NCBI GenBank assembly: GCA_024648695.1
Contig: JACAVV010000005.1
Coordinates: 186,001-250,000 of the forward strand
Source of the DNA: Nitrospina sp.
Lineage (GTDB): Bacteria > Nitrospinota > Nitrospinia > Nitrospinales > JACRGP01
Length of the DNA: 64,000 nt
Direction: 5' to 3'
This document shows positions 34,032-43,183 of the stretch, one piece after another. Both the position numbers and the translations under genes were made by a program. The notes under the pieces are model-generated. The model was given only the letters and a program-made list of their open reading frames with translations. It was not told the origin of the DNA and did no database searches. Every line of letters begins with the position of its first letter. The first letter of the stretch is position 1.

Positions 34032-34355
34032 AATCTCAAAAGATAGGTCGATTCGGGCTTGCGTCCCGGGTTCGAGGTTAATCGAAAAAATACTTGATGT
34101 TTTCCAATACCGAACAGAATCCATGCCCGCACGGCGCGTGATTATTCAGTCCCGCCGTACGTTTTCTCAGGCCAGTGGCCGATGTTTTGATTCTATGACT
34201 CGTAACGGCTGAAATCAAACAAAACTTTAGATTTGAGGCCTATTGAGACGGTTCGCCCCCCGGTTTCTGCAGGGATGCCTTGTAAAAAGAAGCGCGTTTC
34301 TATAACATAAATATCCATCTGAATTTTTTAAAACAACCGTTGGAGCGTTACCATA
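34032..34355. other. Divergent intergenic region before ftsY
   Basis: About 320 bases between the radical SAM operon and ftsY. No gene is supported. A possible ftsY promoter, TTGTAA with TAACAT 17 bases later, lies near 34277-34305. The 93 bases nearest the radical SAM gene are in frame with it and could belong to a longer form. Confidence 0.4.
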
Positions 34356-35297
34356 ATGAGCGAAACCCAGGAAACGGAAGAAACCTCTTCCGGTTTTTTT
34401 TCCAAATTAAAAAAAGGCCTGTCTAAAACACGTCAATCGCTGGCAGGCGGATTCGATAATATTATTCACGGTAAAGCCAAGGTAGAAACCAGAAACCTGG
34501 AAGACCTTGAAGAAGCTTTGCTTATCGGTGATGTCGGATTCGAAACGACATCGATAATCCTTGAAAAACTCAAGAAGGGCGTGGCCGATGAGCGACTGCG
34601 AACTCAGGAGGAAGTATTTGAGCAATTGAAGAATATCATGGTGGACATGCTGGAAACTTATCAGAAAGCTCCTGTGCAACCCGACTCGCCCCCTAAGGTC
34701 ATTCTTGTGATTGGCGTGAATGGATCCGGGAAAACCACCACCATAGGCAAGCTGTCGCAAAAATGGACGGAGGAAGGCAAAAAAGTCATTCTCGCCGCAG
34801 GCGACACCTTTCGCGCCGCCGCCATTGAGCAACTGCAACAGTGGGCGGACCGCGTCGGTGTTTTCATCGTAAAGCAAAAAAGCGGATCAGATCCTTCAGC
34901 GGTGGCGTTCGATGCCGTGCAGGCGGGAAAAGCGCGTGGGGCCGATATTGTGCTTGTGGACACCGCCGGCCGACTGCAAACCAATCAGAACCTGATGGCG
35001 GAGCTGGTCAAAATCAAGCGCGTGATCGGTAAAGTGATGCCGGAAGCGCCGCACGAAACCCTGCTGGTGCTGGACGCCAGTATCGGGCAAAACAGTGTGT
35101 CGCAGGCCAAACTTTTCAATGAAGCGTTGTCTATTGACGGGCTGGTGATGACAAAACTGGATGGAACGAGTAAAGGCGGAGTGTTACTGAACATCACTCA
35201 GGAATTAAAACTTCCGGTGCGTTATATCGGAATCGGAGAAAAAACCGAAGACTTGCAGGAGTTCGATCCCAAAGCCTTCGTAGAAGCCCTCTTCTAA
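34356..35297 (+). CDS. ftsY: FtsY, signal recognition particle receptor
   Basis: This 313-residue SRP GTPase has an N domain (about 15-100) and an NG core with P-loop GVNGSGKTTTIGKL (about 128), the DTFRAAA motif, VDTAGR, TKLDGTSKGG and the closing IGIGEKTEDLQEF. Its acidic N-terminal A domain is very short, as in many non-enteric bacteria. It docks ribosomes carrying SRP at the inner membrane for co-translational membrane-protein insertion. It lies alone on the plus strand within a minus-strand glycan region. GGAG precedes the ATG. Confidence 0.98.
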   Translation: MSETQETEETSSGFFSKLKKGLSKTRQSLAGGFDNIIHGKAKVETRNLEDLEEALLIGDVGFETTSIILEKLKKGVADERLRTQEEVFEQLKNIMVDMLETYQKAPVQPDSPPKVILVIGVNGSGKTTTIGKLSQKWTEEGKKVILAAGDTFRAAAIEQLQQWADRVGVFIVKQKSGSDPSAVAFDAVQAGKARGADIVLVDTAGRLQTNQNLMAELVKIKRVIGKVMPEAPHETLLVLDASIGQNSVSQAKLFNEALSIDGLVMTKLDGTSKGGVLLNITQELKLPVRYIGIGEKTEDLQEFDPKAFVEALF

Positions 35298-35389
35298 CCG
35301 CCTCCCCCGCGGAAGGCGAACTTGCGGGCGGTTGAAATTGCGACCAGCCATTATTAAGGGCGTTTCAAAAGTCGGGATTCTAACCAGTT

Positions 35390-35875
35390 TTAGCTCGAAT
35401 GATCCTGTCGGCGAATCCAGTCAATTTGTTTTTTCAGGATGAACTGGTGAATCATGTCTTCGCTATCCACATCCAGTCCGCTGGTGAATTTGAATCCCAG
35501 GATTTTTGAAAGCGGCGTGCCGTTGTTCCTTTTATTGATGTAGTCTGCTTTGGCCTCCAGAACCACCGGTCGCTCATTAGGCAAACCTATCTTGATCTTT
35601 ACCTTGTCGAGCCCATCCGTCATGGGTTCATAAAACTTCAGGGAAACTCCGCCAGCACTCAAATCGTGGATGTCTGAAGTGATGATCTCACCTTTTCTCG
35701 TCATCAGCATGGCTTCCATCGGGAACGTTTCCTCAATATTCAGACGAAAACATTGGCGGTTTTCCTGTGGAATCAACACCGAGTCATTACGCCTGCTGAA
35801 TAGCCGCTTGTACCAGGGAGTTTTCAATCCTTTTTGATTGTGTTTTTGAATATTCGTTTTTACCTGGCTAGCCAT
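35390..35875 (-). CDS. PilZ-domain protein
   Basis: This 161-residue protein has a basic N-terminus and a PilZ domain (about 45-150), with both c-di-GMP-binding signatures: the R-x-x-x-R of NRQCFRLN and the D-x-S-x-x-G of DLSAGGVSL. It should bind cyclic di-GMP and may adjust motility, pili or exopolysaccharide. The ATG at 35875 is chosen because AAGGAGA lies nine bases upstream; a longer frame exists. A near-perfect sigma-54 promoter lies about 90 bases upstream, which suggests shared control with the pilin operon at 49.7-52.6 kb. Confidence 0.88.
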   Translation of the reverse strand: MASQVKTNIQKHNQKGLKTPWYKRLFSRRNDSVLIPQENRQCFRLNIEETFPMEAMLMTRKGEIITSDIHDLSAGGVSLKFYEPMTDGLDKVKIKIGLPNERPVVLEAKADYINKRNNGTPLSKILGFKFTSGLDVDSEDMIHQFILKKQIDWIRRQDHSS

Positions 35876-35963
35876 GTTCCGGTTCTCCTTTTTGAAAATA
35901 CCAATCTGAAATACATCCATGTAACTACCCTTACGGATTTTCTTTCGAATTGGTTTAGTAAAA

Positions 35964-35980
35964 AGCAAAAGCGGTGCCAG
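35964..35980 (-). promoter_or_regulatory. Sigma-54 (RpoN) promoter for the PilZ gene
   Basis: On the minus strand CTGGCACCGCTTTTGCT has TGGCAC and TTGCT with the correct five-base spacer. It matches the consensus at all key -24 and -12 positions. The predicted leader is about 78 bases. Confidence 0.7.
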
Positions 35981-36136
35981 AAAAATTTATTTCCGGTAGC
36001 AAGGCTAAAGCCCCAAAATTCAACAGAAAATCAAGAAGTTAAATCTATGGAAAACAAAAGCTAAATAGCTACCCGGCAAACTTTTCCCTGTCAAGGGACA
36101 TAAATTCCATACTCGAAAAATACTCTTATTGCCATT

Positions 36137-36967
36137 TTAGCGCGTTACTTGATTCATTAGTTTCGGTTTCCTTGCCAACAAATTGAAGGTGTTTTGAGTG
36201 TGCAATATGGAGTTGGTCAGGAAAGCGGGAAAGGCATGGCGGCGGGCGCAGTATTTTTTTAGTTCTGTGATTTCCATGTTGCATGACTTTAATACTTCGA
36301 CAACTCGGTGGGGATCGATGCCGCCTTGCTGGCGTTGGAAATCGGCCAGGTGGTAGTCTTCTTCGAAAATGGGGATGTTGAGTCTGTTCATTGCGCGTTT
36401 GTAATACCACTCGTCGATTTGGGCGATCCAGCGGTGAAACTGGTAGCGGATGGGGGAATCGATATCCTGCTTCAGGGGCTCGAAGAAGACCAAAAACCAT
36501 CCGCCGGGATTTAACTTTTGCACGAATTGTTCTATGGCTTGATCATAATCGTAGAGGTGGTGCAGGAGGGCAGACAGGACTATCGCGTCGTAAGTGTTGG
36601 AATCGTTTTCGGCGAATTCCAATACGTCGGCTACTTCCAGACGGGAACGGGTTTTTGCCTCTTTGGGCACATTTTTTTTGAGAACGTCGATCAATTCTTC
36701 GGAAAGGTCGACTCCAGTCATGTCAAAGCCGCGTTTTAAAAACTCCAGATAGAGGTAGCCGGTGCCGCATCCCAGGTCGAGGACTTTTGCTTCCCTTTCC
36801 GGAATCTGGTTGCGTATATAGCGGACGGTGTTTTTGAGGATTCGTGTCTGGTATCGGTTGGTTTGTTCAGGATGGCGATTAAGGTAAAGCGATCCTTCCT
36901 TAGCGTGGACGCGTCGGTTTTCTTCCAGAATTTTCTGTTTCAGTTCTTCAGTTTCTGTTGGGGGCAT
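36137..36967 (-). CDS. Class I SAM-dependent methyltransferase
   Basis: This 276-residue soluble enzyme has motif I VLDLGCGTGYLYLEF (about 80-94), the acidic motif II GVDLSEEL, and IVLSALLHHLYDYD after strand 4. It resembles the UbiG/Methyltransf_11 type acting on small molecules, lipids or glycans. The N-terminal 70 residues are charged and helical. It lies between the PilZ gene and the glycan radical SAM cluster on the same strand as the latter, so a role in modifying the same product is possible. No clear ribosome site is seen. Confidence 0.82.
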   Translation of the reverse strand: MPPTETEELKQKILEENRRVHAKEGSLYLNRHPEQTNRYQTRILKNTVRYIRNQIPEREAKVLDLGCGTGYLYLEFLKRGFDMTGVDLSEELIDVLKKNVPKEAKTRSRLEVADVLEFAENDSNTYDAIVLSALLHHLYDYDQAIEQFVQKLNPGGWFLVFFEPLKQDIDSPIRYQFHRWIAQIDEWYYKRAMNRLNIPIFEEDYHLADFQRQQGGIDPHRVVEVLKSCNMEITELKKYCARRHAFPAFLTNSILHTQNTFNLLARKPKLMNQVTR

Positions 36968-37020
36968 GTGGAGAATGGTTAAACTTTCTATTTGAATTTA
37001 CTCGGTAAATATTTAAATGT

Positions 37021-37084
37021 GGGCCTTCGGCTTTTTTATTTCCCCCTCACCTTGATCCTCTGCCTCCAGGGGAGAGGATAAAGT
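37021..37084. repeat. GC-rich hairpin repeat, copy d
   Basis: It begins with GGGCCTTCGGC, identical to 5365-5375, and continues through a C-rich block to the inverted repeat ATCCTCT/AGAGGAT around CCAGGGG. It separates the methyltransferase from the next gene. Confidence 0.55.
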
Positions 37085-37102
37085 ATCTTTTACTGGGATA
37101 AT

Positions 37103-37987
37103 TTAACCTTTAGCAGAAACCGACGGAAAGAAGAACCGCCGCTCGGCCTTGCTGGTGGGGCATTCGTTGCAATCGGTGCAGGTATCGGGAAACTCGCCTT
37201 CCACATGCATTTTGCGCAAGGACTCCATTTCTTTCGCCTGCCACAAATCCATGACGCGCTCTTCCCAGGCATTGCCCAGTTTCAGGGTCGCATTGTAATC
37301 GACGCAACAGGGGATGACTGTTCCGTCCCACAACACAACAAGCTTGCCATAGTCCTTGCCGAACAGTTCGGGGCACACTTCGTCACGAGGCGCCCGTACC
37401 AGTTTTTGCTGGGTGCGCACGTGATCTACAATTTCTCCCCAATAGGAGATAAATTCATCGACATCGCCCTCCGTACCTTCGTCGACGGTGAACACAACGC
37501 CCATACTGAGTTCCGGCCGTTCCTTGTCCTTGAGCGCTTTCAACTTGCGGATACTGGCTTCGATTTTATCCAGTTCCACGCCCCGGATTTTCTTGAAGGT
37601 TTCTGCGGAGCCATCGATGGAAAAACGAATGATGTTCAGGGGACTGTCCACGATCTTTCGAATCATTTTGTCGCTCAACAGGGTGCCGTTGGTGTTCATC
37701 ACCACCCAGTTCACGCCTTTGTTGTGGGCGTATTCGATCATGTCGAAAATTTGTTTGTGCAGAAGCGGCTCGCCCCAATTGTGCATGCACAGGTGTTCGA
37801 GTCCGGGACTGTCATCCACGATTTTTTTGAACAGGTTCAAATCCATGAACCCGCCCTCGCGCGTCATGCCTTCGGTGACAAAACAGAAGGTGCAACGCAA
37901 GTTGCAGGTATTGGTCGGTTCAATGATGAGAGACGTTAAATTCTTTATCGCGGGAGCCGGATTGATTTGTTGGGGTTGGACACTCAT
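37103..37987 (-). CDS. Radical SAM/SPASM protein
   Basis: This 294-residue protein has the radical SAM motif C-N-L-R-C-T-F-C (Cys28, 32, 35), the GEPLLH strand and a C-terminal SPASM-like set of cysteines: VIPCCVDYN, then CTDCNECP near 270. SPASM enzymes carry auxiliary 4Fe-4S clusters and act on peptides, sugars or cofactors. The ATG at 37987 is used because it falls 17 bases after the GT2 stop; a TTG thirteen codons earlier would overlap that gene. It belongs to the operon running from 42475 down to here. Confidence 0.85.
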   Translation of the reverse strand: MSVQPQQINPAPAIKNLTSLIIEPTNTCNLRCTFCFVTEGMTREGGFMDLNLFKKIVDDSPGLEHLCMHNWGEPLLHKQIFDMIEYAHNKGVNWVVMNTNGTLLSDKMIRKIVDSPLNIIRFSIDGSAETFKKIRGVELDKIEASIRKLKALKDKERPELSMGVVFTVDEGTEGDVDEFISYWGEIVDHVRTQQKLVRAPRDEVCPELFGKDYGKLVVLWDGTVIPCCVDYNATLKLGNAWEERVMDLWQAKEMESLRKMHVEGEFPDTCTDCNECPTSKAERRFFFPSVSAKG

Positions 37988-38003
37988 TAATTTTAATGAT
38001 CCT

Positions 38004-38936
38004 TCATGATTCAATAATTTTTTCAATCACATAACTCGGCCGGCCCTGCACCTGGAAATGGATACGGCTCAAATATTCTCCCAAGATTCCCATGCAAAAC
38101 AAATGCACACCCGCAAAAAAGGAGAAGATTGCCGACAACAAAATGAATCCTTCAATGAGGATTCCATTATAAAACCGCTGGTACAACAAAAAAATCACAA
38201 GGAGGAAACCTAGTACCGCGCTTCCAAATCCCAGATACGTCACCAGGCGCAACGGAAAACTCGAATAACCGGTGACCATATCCCAAGCCAGTGATATCAG
38301 GGCCAGGATACTGTATTTCGTTTGCCCGATTTGGCGTTGATGATGCTCGACTTCAATTTCGACGGTTGGTACTGAAAGCCAACTCATCAAAACCGCCATG
38401 TAGCGCGAACGGTCGGAACAATGATCCACCTTTTCGATAACGCTTCTGCGCATAGCGCGGAACGAACTCAGGTTGATGTGGCACCGCTTGCCTAAAATCG
38501 AGCGTCCGATCCACTTTAAAAACCGCGATCCCCACACCCGCAACTGACTGTCGCGCCGTACCCGGGACACGGTGGTCACCAGATCGACATCGTCTTTCAT
38601 TGCCGAGATCAGTTTGGGGATTTCTTCTGGGGGATGCTGTAAATCCGAGTCGAGTTGAACGATGATCTCTCCCCGGCTGTTTCGAAACCCTGCCAAAACC
38701 GCCGCCTGCTGACCGAAATTGCGAGTCAGCTGAATCACACGCACCGCCGGATCCTCCGCTTGCATTTGGATCAATTGCGGAACCGAATCGTCGCTACTGC
38801 CATCGTCAACGAAAACGATTTCATAAGAAGACCCCTGGGCCTCGCACACGGCCTTCAGGCGCTTGTATAAATCCGGGAGGACTTCCTCCTCATTGAAAAC
38901 GGGGACTACGATTGAGAGTTCAACCCCGTGGGCCAT
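38004..38936 (-). CDS. GT2 polyprenyl-phosphate glycosyltransferase (GtrB/ArnC-like)
   Basis: This 310-residue enzyme has an N-terminal GT-A domain: SIVVPVFNEEEVL, the VDDGSSDDS loop, QLDSDLQHPPEE (the DxD-type metal site) and the QRQIGQTKYS motif. Two C-terminal transmembrane helices follow (about 232-255 and 268-290). This is the layout of GtrB, DPM1-like and ArnC enzymes, which load a sugar onto undecaprenyl phosphate at the inner membrane. Its start overlaps the end of the upstream radical SAM gene by 31 bases, so the two are co-translated. The sugar cannot be told. Confidence 0.92.
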   Translation of the reverse strand: MAHGVELSIVVPVFNEEEVLPDLYKRLKAVCEAQGSSYEIVFVDDGSSDDSVPQLIQMQAEDPAVRVIQLTRNFGQQAAVLAGFRNSRGEIIVQLDSDLQHPPEEIPKLISAMKDDVDLVTTVSRVRRDSQLRVWGSRFLKWIGRSILGKRCHINLSSFRAMRRSVIEKVDHCSDRSRYMAVLMSWLSVPTVEIEVEHHQRQIGQTKYSILALISLAWDMVTGYSSFPLRLVTYLGFGSAVLGFLLVIFLLYQRFYNGILIEGFILLSAIFSFFAGVHLFCMGILGEYLSRIHFQVQGRPSYVIEKIIES

Positions 38937-40318
38937 GGATTCGTCATTCTCAGCATGGTTAAAAATTTCTTCGCCAACAAACCTTTGGCGGGTGTGGTTT
39001 TGTATATAGTCCAGGCCCGTTTGGGCGTGAAGTAAAACCGGCGGTACGCTTTCTTTTGCATGTCGACCAGTTCCTGCGTCTCGACCTTACTGGAGTTGCT
39101 ACTGATGGCATCAATGGAATACTGGCCGAAACTCTTGTTGGCCTCCTCACCTTCCTCAATCACCATACTGCGCAGTTCCGTGCCCGGATTGGGAATGACC
39201 AGCGAAAACAAGGCCGTGCTCAAATCAAGATCGCAGGCGAATTGAATCGTCTCTTCCATCTCCTCGCGCGTCTCTCCCGGAAAGCCAAGCATGAAGAACC
39301 CGTTGACACTTATATTGGCCCGCGACAATTTGCTGACCACATCCTTAAGTATCGTGATGTCGAGACTCTTCGAGATCATCTTCTGGATACGTTGCGACGC
39401 GGTCTCAATTCCCAAAGCCAGCCGGTACACTCCGGCGGCCTTCATTTTTTTGATCATTTCTTCGTCGATAAAATCGGCACGCACGCCGTTCGGGAACGAT
39501 ATCTTCATCTGCAATCCACGCTCGACGATCATGTCAAAAACCTTGTTGGCTCTGGGCATGTTGATATTGAAGACATCGTCAACAATATGAAACTCCTCGA
39601 CGCCATAGGTTTTTTGCAAAAATTCAATTTCATCCAGAACCACTTCGGGGGAACGAAACCGGATGCTTTTACCAAAGATGTCATGGCAGTAAGTGCAAGT
39701 GAAGGGGCACCCTCTCGAGGTCACCAGTGGCATGAAGCGCTTGGAGGTCGGCAGATATTCATGGGAACAGTCGAACTCGAAATAACGCGGGACATCCAGC
39801 AAATCGTATTCCTGATAAAGTGTGTCCAAGTCTTCAATGGCTTCGCGTGGCGAAGTGGTGATGTATTGCTCATCCTTCTTATAAGCAATTCCCGGAACCT
39901 CATTGACATCCCCTCCCCGGTCCAGAGTATCTAACAACTCGACGATGGTGATTTCACCCTCGCCCACCACCATGAAATCAACATGAGGGTCGTGCAGAAT
40001 GAATTGCGGTTCGTGTGCACAGTGAGGTCCGCCAAAGATCACATGCGCTTGGGGGGCCAGCTCTTTCACCTGTTTTGCCAGGTCAAAGGCATCGTCACTT
40101 TCTATGGTCATCAAACCGATACCAACAGCGTCTGGCTGGTATTCGGCAATCACCTCCGCCAGGTCTCTGTCCGGATCGGATGAAAGCCGTAAGTCCAGAA
40201 TCATGACCGGGTGGTCGGCCCGTTTTAAAACCGATCCGATAGCCAAAAGCCCCAAAGGCATCACCTTGGACATGTTTCCTTTAGGTGTGGCTTTGGGTCT
40301 CAACAATAATGTTTTCAT
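38906..40318 (-). CDS. B12-binding radical SAM protein
   Basis: This 470-residue protein is a standard B12-type radical SAM enzyme: an N-terminal Rossmann domain (PLGLLAIGSVLKRADH, DAVGIGLMT, VIFGGPHCAHEPQFI) and a barrel with C-P-F-T-C-T-Y-C at about 204-211, then VDDVFN and FFMLGFPGET. It resembles the hopanoid, bacteriochlorophyll and antibiotic C-methylases and cyclases of this class. The DxHxxG motif is not seen. GGGAG lies nine bases before the ATG, and a small CCCGG/CCGGG hairpin precedes that. It overlaps the GT2 gene downstream, suggesting that it modifies the lipid-linked sugar or its polyprenyl carrier. Confidence 0.87.
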   Translation of the reverse strand: MKTLLLRPKATPKGNMSKVMPLGLLAIGSVLKRADHPVMILDLRLSSDPDRDLAEVIAEYQPDAVGIGLMTIESDDAFDLAKQVKELAPQAHVIFGGPHCAHEPQFILHDPHVDFMVVGEGEITIVELLDTLDRGGDVNEVPGIAYKKDEQYITTSPREAIEDLDTLYQEYDLLDVPRYFEFDCSHEYLPTSKRFMPLVTSRGCPFTCTYCHDIFGKSIRFRSPEVVLDEIEFLQKTYGVEEFHIVDDVFNINMPRANKVFDMIVERGLQMKISFPNGVRADFIDEEMIKKMKAAGVYRLALGIETASQRIQKMISKSLDITILKDVVSKLSRANISVNGFFMLGFPGETREEMEETIQFACDLDLSTALFSLVIPNPGTELRSMVIEEGEEANKSFGQYSIDAISSNSSKVETQELVDMQKKAYRRFYFTPKRAWTIYKTTPAKGLLAKKFLTMLRMTNPWPTGLNSQS

Positions 40319-40483
40319 ATATAGGGTCTCCCCCGGATTTTACCGGGCAAGGGGAAATTTAATAGCACTACAAGTGCAAAATTTTAGCAAAGGGGTGTCA
40401 GCGTTACAAGGCTAATCTCCGGTTTCCCTTTATTTTTAAAACACTTAGCACATGCAACGGATGCAACCAGACATCCAATTCCA

Positions 40484-41743
40484 TCATGGTTCAACCGTCT
40501 GTGGCGACCGGGACAGGCCGCAGGCTTCTTTGGGTCCCGCACCCGCAGTGGTTAAACCCGGAACTTTATTCAAATCAATTTTGGCGACATTTGCATCCAC
40601 GGGAACCGTGGTTTGACCGATGTACTCCGATTGGCAACAGCCCAGACAGCCTGGAAAAATTTTTTCCTGTTTGACCCTGTTGCGAAATTCTTCATAACGA
40701 GGATCTCCGTTCCAGCGAATATCGCCACCGTTTTCGAGAATATTGCCTTTGCGAAAATGCGGGCAACTGAACACATCCCCATACGCTGAAACACCCACTT
40801 TGGCCCAGGGAGAAAAACAGCGGTAATCCTGATACGAACTTTCGTTTCTATAATACCGGACAATTTCGTCGTTGGTGATGCCGTTGGGGGAAAACCGCAA
40901 TTGGGTTTTGAACCGTTCGCCAAGCGTGGAAAGCTTTTCCAGTTCACTTTGTAAAATATGCGGATCGATTTCTTCCACAGGGGGCGCAGGATTCATCAAT
41001 TGGTCTTCCTGCTCGTAGTCCTTGCCATGCCAGTAGGTGGCGGGGTTGCTGAGCACCAGATTGTAGACATCGACTCCCAGGCTTTCGGTGTATTCGTATA
41101 AAGGTACCAAATCCATCACGTTATTTTTGCCGATCACGCAGGTGACATGCACCATCGGGTAGCGCCCACCGGTTTCTCTGCGCTTTCGAATGATGCGTTC
41201 GAGTCCCTGAGTCGATTTGCGATACGATCCCTGTTGCGTGGTGATGGCGTCATGCAGTTTTTCCGATCCTTCCAGCGACACACCAATGAAGAACAGTCCC
41301 GGACGCCAAATCGCCGTCGAGCGGTTTTGAAAGATGCGATCTACCGTGGCTTCGGTGAGTGTGGTTCCATTTGTAATCACATGCACCTTGTTACGTTTGG
41401 CGGCAAATTCGAGAATCTCCCAAAAGTCCTGCTTCATGAAAGCCTCGCCGCCGGTGAAGGTAATCACCGTAAATCGAGGCAAAGAGGCGATAGCGGTTTT
41501 AATTTGGTCAGCGGTCAATTCCTGGTTGTATTTCCGGCCCGATTCGGTTTCCTCTATGATTTCAAGGAAATGGCACATATCGCAACGCAGGTTACACCGG
41601 TACGTGACCTCAAAGTACGCATGTATGGGCGGAAAGGCAAACTTCGGGTAGAAGTAATAAGGCAACGCGCTATACACCTGTGGCATGATCTTCTGCAGGT
41701 TCTTGATACTGAACAATTTTCCCAATCGAGTGAGGGTCGTCAT
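40484..41743 (-). CDS. Radical SAM/SPASM protein
   Basis: This 419-residue protein has a radical SAM motif C-N-L-R-C-D-M-C (Cys50, 54, 57), TFTGGEAFM and VITNGT. The C-terminal region carries SPASM-like cysteines: YRCFSPWAKVG, VFSCPHF, and CLGCCQSEY near 390. The central region (FLEIIEETESGRK after the cluster) is long. It follows the WbqC gene by 15 bases and so belongs to the same operon. The substrate is unknown; other SPASM enzymes of glycan loci include epimerases, dehydrogenases and aminoglycoside-type enzymes. Confidence 0.85.
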   Translation of the reverse strand: MTTLTRLGKLFSIKNLQKIMPQVYSALPYYFYPKFAFPPIHAYFEVTYRCNLRCDMCHFLEIIEETESGRKYNQELTADQIKTAIASLPRFTVITFTGGEAFMKQDFWEILEFAAKRNKVHVITNGTTLTEATVDRIFQNRSTAIWRPGLFFIGVSLEGSEKLHDAITTQQGSYRKSTQGLERIIRKRRETGGRYPMVHVTCVIGKNNVMDLVPLYEYTESLGVDVYNLVLSNPATYWHGKDYEQEDQLMNPAPPVEEIDPHILQSELEKLSTLGERFKTQLRFSPNGITNDEIVRYYRNESSYQDYRCFSPWAKVGVSAYGDVFSCPHFRKGNILENGGDIRWNGDPRYEEFRNRVKQEKIFPGCLGCCQSEYIGQTTVPVDANVAKIDLNKVPGLTTAGAGPKEACGLSRSPQTVEP

Positions 41744-41758
41744 TGTAACTCGGTTAAC

Positions 41759-42475
41759 TTATTCTGGGCCTGATGACCGGCCTTGCCGGAGCACGTCCAA
41801 ACTGCGGTCGCCGTGATTGAACATCAAATCGACTACGGACAAATAGGGGACAAAGCCGGGATATTGTTGTATATATTCCGGATGTTTGTATCCATGATAT
41901 TCTAATTCAACCTGATGTTCTATAAAAACTTGAGGATCCAGGTAATCCGCCGACTTGTCTCCCGTAAGATAATGAGTCGCCTCCAAAGCGTCGCATATCC
42001 TGATGATCTTGTCCCCTTTCGCGCCACCCGCATTCAAATCCGAGGATTTTTGGGTCGGCGTGTCGATTCCGAGGGCGGACCGTAAATAGTCCAGCGACTC
42101 GTAACACAGGTCGACCAGGAATTCCCATTCTTTATTATATATCGACTCGAACCGGGGAAAATAAAGATCAAAGTAAGGCGCCTTGCGATAATGATGGCGC
42201 AAACTCTCACAATGCTTACTGCGCCAACTGACTGAATTGTCAATCCGCGTGTCCCTCAGTGATTGTTCGAAACGTTTTTTCTGGAGAACGGGAACAGTGA
42301 GCCAGGAACTGCCCTCGGAGGTTCGGATGCGATTGCGATTGCGCCAATCGCGACGCGTGAACTGGACGTCATCCAGGTAAACAAAGCGGTCAGCCCAAGC
42401 CATCTGGTCCATAAATCCCAGCCAGGGCAAATAGGAAGGTTGTAATATAACGAGACGAAGGGGTGGTTTGTTCAA
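41759..42475 (-). CDS. WbqC-family protein
   Basis: This 238-residue protein matches the WbqC family from its opening LVILQPSYLPWLGFMDQMA, followed by DDVQFTRRDWRNRNRI, WLTVPV and the late HQVELEYHGYKHPEY. WbqC proteins are found in O-antigen and other surface-glycan clusters; their chemistry is not settled. A TTG start is supported by AGGA eight bases upstream. It is the first gene of the operon of radical SAM and glycosyltransferase genes. Confidence 0.88.
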   Translation of the reverse strand: MNKPPLRLVILQPSYLPWLGFMDQMAWADRFVYLDDVQFTRRDWRNRNRIRTSEGSSWLTVPVLQKKRFEQSLRDTRIDNSVSWRSKHCESLRHHYRKAPYFDLYFPRFESIYNKEWEFLVDLCYESLDYLRSALGIDTPTQKSSDLNAGGAKGDKIIRICDALEATHYLTGDKSADYLDPQVFIEHQVELEYHGYKHPEYIQQYPGFVPYLSVVDLMFNHGDRSLDVLRQGRSSGPE

Positions 42476-42863
42476 GGGGTTGGTCCTGGGGGTAATTTTT
42501 AGGAAATCTGGTGTTTTGGATTATTAGATTGAAATCAAAGTATCTTCAATAACCTTAAATACATCAATAAAATTAGAAAAATCCTCTTCATTTCCATTTG
42601 CGAAGAGCCAATTACAAAAAACTACCCTTTTCATCGCTGTTTATCTTCTTAGTCCCGAATTTCTTTATTTTAAATTTTACCTGCTATATGCTCAAATTTA
42701 AACCATGTTTAGATATGTAATCGAAAATTTTATCAAGGCGAAACAATTTAAAAATTTCACCCAATGCGTTTATCCTGGTTTTAATCTATTTGATTTATCT
42801 TGAAGGAAGGGGAGAAGCATTAATACCCCATTGAAGTAGCACTTTTATTCTATTGAGCTTATA
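42476..42863. other. AT-rich intergenic region before HigBA
   Basis: About 390 strongly AT-rich bases between the divergent WbqC operon and the toxin-antitoxin genes. No gene, clear repeat or good promoter is seen. The drop in G+C relative to both sides fits a junction of acquired DNA. Confidence 0.4.
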
Positions 42864-43157
42864 ATGGAAATTACAATCAAAGAAACCATCGGGTTTACTC
42901 GTCGAGTAACAGAGCTTCTTACTGATGACGAATACACTGCATTGCAATGGTTTTTGAATTTTCAGCCTAAAGCCGGGGTGGTCATTCCGGGAACAGGTGG
43001 TTCCAGAAAGCTTCGATGGAATCAAGAAGGTAAAGGGAAAAGGAGTGGATTAAGAGTCATTTATTATTTTCATTCCAAGAGGAATCAGTTGTGGATGCTA
43101 TCTGTTTTTAGCAAAATAGTCAGTGAAGATCTATCTGCATCCGACAAAAAGATTTAG
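42864..43157 (+). CDS. higB: RelE/HigB-type toxin
   Basis: This 97-residue protein fits the RelE/HigB mRNA interferase family of the type with GGSRKLRWNQEGKGKRSGLRVIYYF, here broken at the core, and a C-terminal hydrophobic strand LWMLSVFSKIVSEDLS. The basic KLRW and GLRVIYY elements are the usual RNA-cleaving face. It is followed 26 bases later by an XRE antitoxin; this toxin-first order is the HigBA arrangement. AT-rich coding and its position on the plus strand between minus-strand operons suggest acquisition. Confidence 0.85.
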   Translation: MEITIKETIGFTRRVTELLTDDEYTALQWFLNFQPKAGVVIPGTGGSRKLRWNQEGKGKRSGLRVIYYFHSKRNQLWMLSVFSKIVSEDLSASDKKI

Positions 43158-43183
43158 AAACAGCTTACTGAAGAAATCAAAAA

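Noticed and set aside
37205-37939. 244-codon open frame antisense to the SPASM protein
   Set aside because: The opposite strand has the full radical SAM and SPASM cysteine pattern; this frame has no signals.
39056-39934. 292-codon open frame antisense to the B12 radical SAM gene
   Set aside because: It lies fully inside a gene with complete motifs; its composition (His/Gln-rich) is that of a shadow frame.
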